This document shows positions 38,917 to 43,494 of a stretch of DNA of 46,197 nucleotides, in pieces. The notes under the pieces were generated by a model. That model saw only the letters and a list, made by a program, of their open reading frames with translations, was not told where the DNA came from and searched no databases. Positions within the stretch are counted from its first letter, which is position 1. The number at the start of each line of letters is the position of its first letter. The position numbers and the translations under genes were made by a program. This DNA comes from a virus. The DNA lies in the IMG/VR virus record IMGVR_UViG_3300043122_000117, positions 1-46,197 of that record. The stretch is one strand, 5' to 3'.

Positions 38917-39882
38917 CGGGCTGGCGGTATGAAATGTGCCGTCAAATATGCACAAACGATGATTAAAAGTACAAACGTAAAAAAAGAAAAAAAGGGAGGG
39001 ATTTTTTATGATTCTTAGAAGATTAGGGAATAAATCAAAGATTGCAGCCGAAATACAAAAACATTTCCCGGCTCACAAGATTTATATTGAACCCTTCTTT
39101 GGCGCTGGAGGCATGTTTTTTAATAAACACAAAGCGCAGCACAATTTTTTAAATGACTTGGATTCTGATGTTTTTAACTTGTTTCAGGTTATTAGCAACA
39201 AAAAGGATGAATTTGTTGAATTGTTTAATATTATGCCAATACACAATGATTTATTTGATTATTGGATGCAAAACAAAGAGGAAGAGCCTGTAAAACGTGC
39301 AATCCGTTTTATCATGCTTTCAAATTTTAGTTTATACGGAAAAATGGACACGTTGCGATTTGGTTGCGTCACACCCAAAGAACAAGTTTTTAAATACCTT
39401 GATAAAACATTTGAATACATTAAAAACGCACAGTTTACGAACTGTGATTTTAGAAAAATGTTTTCGAGTATTTCGTTGCAACCAGAAGATTTAAACCAAA
39501 CGCTTATTTATTGCGACCCACCATATTTAAAAACAACTGATAATTATAACGGTAATTCTTTTACTGAGGCAGATAGTAAAGACCTGTTTGATTTTTTGCA
39601 AGAATCGGGCTGTAAATGGGCAATGAGCGAATTTGACCACCCATTTATATTAGAACAGGCAAAAGAAAGAAAATTGAACGTTACACAAATTGGTGAACGG
39701 CAAAGTTTAAAGAAAAGGAGTATTGAAATTTTAGTAACTAACTATAAGAACCATGCTACTTTATTCGATTTCTAAATGGTTTTGTAAAAACCAAAGCGGG
39801 CGGGCTTTTTTCTTTTTTGGATTAACCCACGAACGCTTATTAAATGAACGGACTAAGGCATTTTTTATACCGCATGTTATGC
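38910..39882 (+). repeat. Arm pair 10 (spans the methyltransferase gene)
   Basis: The upstream arm (38910-38940, AACGGGCTGGCGGTATG) pairs with the downstream arm (39857-39882, ending GTTATGC). GCGGTAT and TGCC are shared. The interval holds the whole methyltransferase gene, so a full gene moves with it. Confidence 0.75.
39008..39775 (+). CDS. D12-class DNA adenine methyltransferase
   Basis: The 255-residue protein has the SAM-binding motif YIEPFFGAGGMFF near residue 27, ending in the FxGxG-like turn. Its catalytic motif is YCDPPY near residue 168, followed by SFTEADSKDLFDFL. This is the Dam/D12 order of motifs (FxGxG, then DPPY), N6-adenine methylation. It probably protects phage DNA from restriction. 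The ATG follows a purine-rich stretch (AAAAGGGAGGG), an unusual Shine-Dalgarno-like site. It is the only enzyme in the array. Confidence 0.88.
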   Translation: MILRRLGNKSKIAAEIQKHFPAHKIYIEPFFGAGGMFFNKHKAQHNFLNDLDSDVFNLFQVISNKKDEFVELFNIMPIHNDLFDYWMQNKEEEPVKRAIRFIMLSNFSLYGKMDTLRFGCVTPKEQVFKYLDKTFEYIKNAQFTNCDFRKMFSSISLQPEDLNQTLIYCDPPYLKTTDNYNGNSFTEADSKDLFDFLQESGCKWAMSEFDHPFILEQAKERKLNVTQIGERQSLKKRSIEILVTNYKNHATLFDF

Positions 39883-39979
39883 TTTTCGTTGCGCCTGACG
39901 GAAAGTTCAAATCAAGGTATAAAATTTCAGGCGCAATGAAGCATAACGGTTTGTATAAGATTTGAAGGGCAAACCACTA
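39776..39979 (+). other. Remnant sequence between methyltransferase and array end
   Basis: No convincing gene was found. It holds a short hairpin AAAGC-GGGCGG-GCTTT with a T run (about 39790-39808), a likely terminator for the methyltransferase. It also holds the GTTATGC core at 39876, the GCATAACGG core at 39941 and an inverted pair (GCGCC near 39890 with GGCGC near 39930). Confidence 0.4.
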
Positions 39980-40039
39980 ATGATAATTAAGAGAGCAAAA
40001 GGCTATATTGCCCTTTTAATTTTATACTTTGTTATAGCC
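39941..40039 (+). repeat. Arm pair 11, compact attC-like site
   Basis: The upstream arm (39941-39975, GCATAACGGTTTGTATAAG) pairs with the downstream arm (40008-40039, ending GTTATAG). Identity is high (GTATAA, GAAGGGCAA on complement). Only about 30 bases separate the arms. Confidence 0.85.
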
Positions 40040-40045
40040 AGTTAA
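39980..40045 (+). CDS. Possible 21-residue membrane peptide
   Basis: The frame MIIKRAKGYIALLILYFVIAS is one hydrophobic segment. It starts in the loop of arm pair 11 and crosses the downstream arm, so its 3' half doubles as the recombination arm. It may be chance, but the GTT is in frame as in other cassettes. Confidence 0.3.
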   Translation: MIIKRAKGYIALLILYFVIAS

Positions 40046-40057
40046 TTTATTAGTACT

Positions 40058-40288
40058 ATGAAAATTGAAATGCAGAAAAGAAAGGCGGGAATATATATAC
40101 AATGGTTTATTATAGAAGGACTGAGCGGAGGAAAAAGAACTACTTACTCGATATACGCAAACCAAGCAAAAAACTATGCACAAGCTGTTAGGTTTTGGAA
40201 TAAAACGTGGGGTGGGCGTAATGGAAACAAAGCTTTTATATTGAGAAATGCCGAGCCTTATGACCAAAGTTTATGTTTAGCCTGTTAA
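40058..40288 (+). CDS. Hypothetical protein, 76 residues
   Basis: The basic protein begins KIEMQKRKAGIYIQWFIIEG and has GGKRTTYSIYANQAKNYAQA then a Trp-rich segment. It lies as a complete gene between GTTATAGCC (40031) and GGCTATAAC (40291). These are perfect inverted 9-bp copies, so it is a whole-gene cassette. No family was recognised. Confidence 0.6.
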   Translation: MKIEMQKRKAGIYIQWFIIEGLSGGKRTTYSIYANQAKNYAQAVRFWNKTWGGRNGNKAFILRNAEPYDQSLCLAC

Positions 40289-40295
40289 TTGGCTA

Positions 40296-40397
40296 TAACG
40301 TATGTGGAACCATACCTTCTATCCTGATAAAATGAAACAATATACAGTAAGACAGGAAGTTATGATAACAGAAATTCAAGCTAATAGTTTGAAGATT
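40296..40397 (+). repeat. 102-bp exact repeat at the rightward-array end
   Basis: The stretch is identical to 25547-25648 on the minus strand, including the core TAACGTATGTGG, the leader and the first third of the RHH-like gene. Beyond 40397 the copies diverge. Confidence 0.85.
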
Positions 40398-40535
40398 CTA
40401 AAGTCAAAAGGAGTAAACATTTCTCAGTTTATTAGGCAATCAATAAAAGAAAAAATAGAAAGAGATTGGAATGATATTAAAATAAAGCACAAACGGAATA
40501 TTGAGAATGCGCCTGATTGGCTGTACGATGATTAA
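40332..40535 (+). CDS. Ribbon-helix-helix-like small protein, rightward-array end copy
   Basis: The product is 67 residues, KQYTVRQEVMITEIQANSLK, then ...NISQFIRQSIKEKIERDW, with the RHH-like pattern. It is the paralogue of the 25409-25612 gene, which is followed by the ATPase gene. Here a terminator follows. Because both copies adjoin the array end, a role at that end (binding, or regulation) is a fair inference. Confidence 0.65.
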   Translation: MKQYTVRQEVMITEIQANSLKILKSKGVNISQFIRQSIKEKIERDWNDIKIKHKRNIENAPDWLYDD

Positions 40536-40562
40536 AAATAAAATATAAAAACTATTAGCAAT

Positions 40563-40595
40563 AAAAAAAAGCCCGTACTACACGGGCTTTTTTTT
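40563..40595. terminator. Perfect bidirectional terminator
   Basis: A8-GCCCGT (40563-40576) pairs with ACGGGC-T8 (40582-40595) around ACTAC. It ends both the rightward array and the leftward lysis operon. Confidence 0.9.
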
Positions 40596-40606
40596 ATTAG
40601 AACAAA

Positions 40607-40900
40607 TTAAATAAACATCTTCAACACTTTCAATGCTCTATCATCCCACTTAGTTGATGTTTCCTTAACTACTTTTTCGAGTACCCCAACAATTGCATTT
40701 TTCACTTCCTCATCTGTTGGGTTCAATGTGTCAACTTTTGAAAGTGCCTCGGCAATAACCTCTGATATTTCAGCCGAATTACTTACAATTTCGTCATCCT
40801 TAGTTGTTTCGCTTTTCTTGATCGTATAAGCCAGAATTGTAATTACATCTTGTCCCAGTTCGGATTCAATGTATTCTTTCATTTTTTCTTTTACTTCCAT
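40607..40900 (-). CDS. Hypothetical acidic protein, 97 residues
   Basis: An acidic, helical protein beginning EVKEKMKEYIESELGQDVIT. No membrane segment and no family was recognised. It is the last gene of the late transcript before the terminator at 40563-40595 and lies one base after the 77-residue gene. Confidence 0.55.
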   Translation of the reverse strand: MEVKEKMKEYIESELGQDVITILAYTIKKSETTKDDEIVSNSAEISEVIAEALSKVDTLNPTDEEVKNAIVGVLEKVVKETSTKWDDRALKVLKMFI

Positions 40901-40901
40901 A

Positions 40902-41135
40902 TTATTTATTTTTTGGGAACAGACTTTTTGCCCATTCGGTTATTTCTTTTCTATTCCTCCATGCTTTATGAGCCAATGTAGTCAAAAGCCCTGAGTTAAT
41001 TACAAGCCTTATGGCTCCTTTTGAATTTTCATCTAATAGCTCAGGTTTATAAATAGTTAAAGCCTCAAATAATACACTAATAATGCTTACGGCGGTTGTT
41101 TTCTTGCCGTTTGTTTTTTTGACTAATTTCTGCAT
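40902..41135 (-). CDS. Holin-like/lysis-region protein, 77 residues
   Basis: The protein has a hydrophobic N-terminal stretch (AVSIISVLFEALTIY) and an amphipathic C-terminal region with several Lys/Arg. It lies between the endolysin and the terminator, which is consistent with a lysis accessory protein. The membrane segments are weak, so the call is tentative. Confidence 0.45.
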   Translation of the reverse strand: MQKLVKKTNGKKTTAVSIISVLFEALTIYKPELLDENSKGAIRLVINSGLLTTLAHKAWRNRKEITEWAKSLFPKNK

Positions 41136-41199
41136 AACTCAATGCGAATGCGGCAATTGTAGCCGATGAGTAAATTATAAATGCTGTAAGTAAAATCAT
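41077..41199 (-). CDS. Overlapping 40-residue membrane peptide
   Basis: The frame starts at 41199 and ends at 41077, overlapping the 41135 gene by 59 bases in another frame. The product has one hydrophobic segment (ILLTAFIIYSSATIAAFALS) followed by a basic tail (QKNKRQENNRRKHY). A small holin or spanin-like role is possible from position next to the endolysin. Confidence 0.4.
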   Translation of the reverse strand: MILLTAFIIYSSATIAAFALSYAEISQKNKRQENNRRKHY

Positions 41200-41216
41200 A
41201 GTAATAAGTTTTTGTT

Positions 41217-41738
41217 CTATTTACGCAAATCTTGTGCCACGGTTACAGTTAATTTATTAATTCTCTTCTGAACTGATTTAAGCACGTTTAATATAGTCTC
41301 TTCGTAGTTTAACCCTGTTGCATATCCAGCGCGCGCAATCTCACTTAAATACCCCTCTGCGCTATCTTGAGTTAGTGCTTTAGAATATCTTGGATTGCTT
41401 TTTATAAAATCAGCATATTTCAGAAAACTATCTTTCGGGCTTAAATACGAATCAAACCATGTTTTACAATCGTATTCGTAGTAAGTTTTGCCGTTCTTTT
41501 CAAATGGTGTTACTGAATAGATTTCATGAAATTTAAGATCGGGGCTTTCTGATATTTCTTTTGTTCGGACCAGGTTCTTTTTCCCTTTAATTCCGAAGTA
41601 ATTGTTTCCTTTTACTTTTGTCCCCCATCCAGTTTCGAGCGCTGAATGTGCCAGTAGTGCCTCCGCAAAAATGCCCGTTTCCTTTTCTACAAAAAAGGCG
41701 ATGCTTAAAAACTGTTTTACAAATTGATCTGAATCCAT
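41217..41738 (-). CDS. Endolysin (GH73-type glucosaminidase)
   Basis: The 173-residue protein has AHSALETGWGTKVKGNNYFG at about residues 29-50, the catalytic Glu motif of N-acetylglucosaminidases (GH73). SYLSPKDSFLKYADFI, NPRYSKAL and GYATGLNYEETILNV follow as in that fold. It cleaves peptidoglycan for host lysis. No signal peptide is visible, so export depends on a holin, for which the 67-residue gene upstream is a candidate. Confidence 0.88.
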   Translation of the reverse strand: MDSDQFVKQFLSIAFFVEKETGIFAEALLAHSALETGWGTKVKGNNYFGIKGKKNLVRTKEISESPDLKFHEIYSVTPFEKNGKTYYEYDCKTWFDSYLSPKDSFLKYADFIKSNPRYSKALTQDSAEGYLSEIARAGYATGLNYEETILNVLKSVQKRINKLTVTVAQDLRK

Positions 41739-41740
41739 GA

Positions 41741-41944
41741 TTAAAATAGTTTTGAAATATCAGATAAAAACGCCGAAGCTCCAATCAGGAAGGCAATAAC
41801 CCCTATTACGATCTTGTACTTGACATTTAGATTATAAACATCTTTTTCAATCTTGTTTACTTTTGGGATTAAACCTTCTGTATATTCGTCGCCTACAACC
41901 TCGTTATAAATGCGTTCGATCATTTTTGCGTGCCTATCTTCCAT
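41741..41944 (-). CDS. Holin-like protein, 67 residues
   Basis: The N-terminal ~40 residues form a coiled coil (ERIYNEVVGDEY, VNKIEKDVYNLNVK). One C-terminal hydrophobic segment (KIVIGVIAFLIGASAFLSD) follows. This layout is that of XhlA-like holins. It lies directly upstream of the endolysin (2 bases). Confidence 0.65.
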   Translation of the reverse strand: MEDRHAKMIERIYNEVVGDEYTEGLIPKVNKIEKDVYNLNVKYKIVIGVIAFLIGASAFLSDISKLF

Positions 41945-42017
41945 TTACCAAAGTTATAAATTTAACGTAACTTTTTCAAATTGTCGTTACGTAATCCATT
42001 TTACAAAATTCACACTA

Positions 42018-42146
42018 TCAATAATTAATTTTCAAGTCCGAATTTCCCCACCAGATTTTTCTGGCACGTTTCCGTTCGAGCTTTCTTTTCCTCTTATGAA
42101 TAGCCTTATCAACTTGCTTAGATTCATTTTTATTTTCAAGTTCCAT
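42018..42146 (-). CDS. Small basic protein, 42 residues (or overlapping 52-residue frame)
   Basis: The frame from 42146 encodes a very basic peptide (ELENKNESKQVDKAIHKRKR...) with AT-rich third positions. An overlapping frame at 42032-42190 (52 residues, starts YENKTEKEFNSSIKW) has its ATG coupled to the upstream stop as TAATG. Only one is likely to be real; codon usage favours the 42-residue frame and coupling favours the other. Confidence 0.4.
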   Translation of the reverse strand: MELENKNESKQVDKAIHKRKRKLERKRARKIWWGNSDLKINY

Positions 42147-42189
42147 TTTATACTCGAATTAAATTCCTTCTCTGTTTTGTTCTCGTACA

Positions 42190-42633
42190 TTACTTAATAG
42201 TAGCCGGGTCAACTGCTACATCTGTTTTAACGTTGCGGAAGGAAATTTCAGGAGCTTTCCCCTTTATTAGGTTCATCCTTACTTCCTCATTTTGGCGGTT
42301 CCACATTCTCCCCTGTAATCTTTTAAACATTACTGCATATTTACCCAATGTTGCGTAAAAGTTATTGTTTGAATCCATCACTAATACTGGTCTACACTTC
42401 AAGGTGTCCAGCAATACTACACTGTCAGCCATTAGTGTAATCTTTTGTGTGGCATACTGATAATCGAGGGCTGCCATTATTGAATCGTTGAAGGCTTGCT
42501 TTTCGGCTTTTGCCTGAGCTTCTGAATCAATAATTTGTTGTTCATACTGATAGTCTGAATTAATTGTTGTTTGTGCGTGTGCGGCTGCCAATGCTACAAA
42601 GGCGAATACCGCTAATAAAATGTACTTTTTCAT
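42190..42633 (-). CDS. Secreted-type late protein, 147 residues
   Basis: The protein has a clear Sec signal peptide (KKYILLAVFAFVALAAAHAQ, with cleavage after AHA or AHAQ). The mature part is helical at first and contains several tyrosine and aspartate segments. It was not recognised. It lies between the tail-spike-like gene and the holin, so a lysis or envelope role (for example a periplasmic spanin) is possible. Confidence 0.6.
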   Translation of the reverse strand: MKKYILLAVFAFVALAAAHAQTTINSDYQYEQQIIDSEAQAKAEKQAFNDSIMAALDYQYATQKITLMADSVVLLDTLKCRPVLVMDSNNNFYATLGKYAVMFKRLQGRMWNRQNEEVRMNLIKGKAPEISFRNVKTDVAVDPATIK

Positions 42634-42645
42634 TGTTATTATGTG

Positions 42646-43494
42646 TTAATCTATAATTTCTAACATTACGCCATAGTACCAACAGGATGTTGAAAAATCA
42701 AAATCAATGGAAGGCGTGTCCTCCCCATAAGTCCTAGTAAAAACACCACCGCCCAAAGTTGAACTACCCGTCAATCCGGGTAAAGGCCTCCAATAATCAC
42801 TGCCACTTGAAAGTGTTGGGTTATTACCCACGTTTCTTGTAGCTATCATGGTGATATATGTAGAATTTGAGACATCTTGGATTATCGAAAGACTAGCACT
42901 CGTAGTTGCGGAAAGAGACACGAAACCCTGCCAATTAGACGATATTGGTATTGATGCCTGTCCTCTAATTAGATACATAGAAGCAAGATATGGCGTACTA
43001 GAATCAAAATAAACAGTGTAATAACTAAGTAGCAAATCTTGTGAGGTTACCTCTCGGGTATAAACTCCCAGATTTGGAGTACTTAAATACGCGTTATTAG
43101 TAGTTATAGCATTCCAAGCCAATGTGCCTATATTGGTGATACTTGTAGATGGTTGATAAGCAATAACCAATAATAAAAGGTCCCCTACTTGAGCAGATGT
43201 AAAAGCATCAACAGTAATAGTAGAGCCCCCTGAAAGATTTGTTGTTCCCCACGCGCTTACAAAATCAATATCACTTGAATTATAATTTCTAAATTCTAAT
43301 AAGTCGTTACCAGAGGAATAATAATTCAAATCAAATTTACTCTCATCAGCATCATTAAAACAATCCTGCAAATCGTTTGTAGTTGGGTTTACTTCATCCA
43401 CTACATCCTGTAATGTAAATGTTGTGGTGTTCGGAACTTGTGCAAACACGTTTAATCCAACAATTAATAGTATAATCAATAATCTACTTTTCAT
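42646..43494 (-). CDS. Tail-spike-like protein with signal peptide, 282 residues
   Basis: After a signal peptide (KSRLLIILLIVGLNVFAQ) the sequence has TFTLQDVVDEVNPTTNDLQD, then SGNDLLEFRNY. This pattern is common in Bacteroidetes phage tail/spike proteins. The rest is rich in Ser, Thr and Gly, with a beta-rich C-terminus. The gene overlaps the fibre gene by 11 bases, so it belongs to the tail module. Confidence 0.65.
   Translation of the reverse strand: MKSRLLIILLIVGLNVFAQVPNTTTFTLQDVVDEVNPTTNDLQDCFNDADESKFDLNYYSSGNDLLEFRNYNSSDIDFVSAWGTTNLSGGSTITVDAFTSAQVGDLLLLVIAYQPSTSITNIGTLAWNAITTNNAYLSTPNLGVYTREVTSQDLLLSYYTVYFDSSTPYLASMYLIRGQASIPISSNWQGFVSLSATTSASLSIIQDVSNSTYITMIATRNVGNNPTLSSGSDYWRPLPGLTGSSTLGGGVFTRTYGEDTPSIDFDFSTSCWYYGVMLEIID

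Larger units (their letters stand above)
35326..40316 (+). repeat. Rightward cassette array with attC-like inverted arms
   Basis: Eleven arm pairs and about 13 small genes lie here, all on the plus strand. Every pair has an upstream arm beginning with AACGG or a near variant and a downstream arm ending in a GTT core. The array ends with the 102-bp exact repeat at 40296-40397 beside the RHH-like gene. Confidence 0.75.

Noticed and set aside
39753-39965. 70-codon frame overlapping the end of the methyltransferase
   Set aside because: It spans a likely terminator and both array cores; no support beyond an open frame.
25641-40316. CRISPR array
   Set aside because: Repeats are inverted and paired around genes, not regularly spaced direct repeats with spacers.
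35326-40316. Diversity-generating retroelement
   Set aside because: No reverse transcriptase, and differences between repeats are not confined to adenines of a template copy.
35326-40316. Standard class 1-type integron
   Set aside because: No intI gene and cores such as GCTAAC do not fit RYYYAAC strictly; the arms often enclose coding sequence.
42032-42190. 52-codon frame coupled by TAATG to the 147-residue gene
   Set aside because: Kept only as an alternative to the 42-codon frame because its third positions are less AT-rich; not listed as a separate gene.
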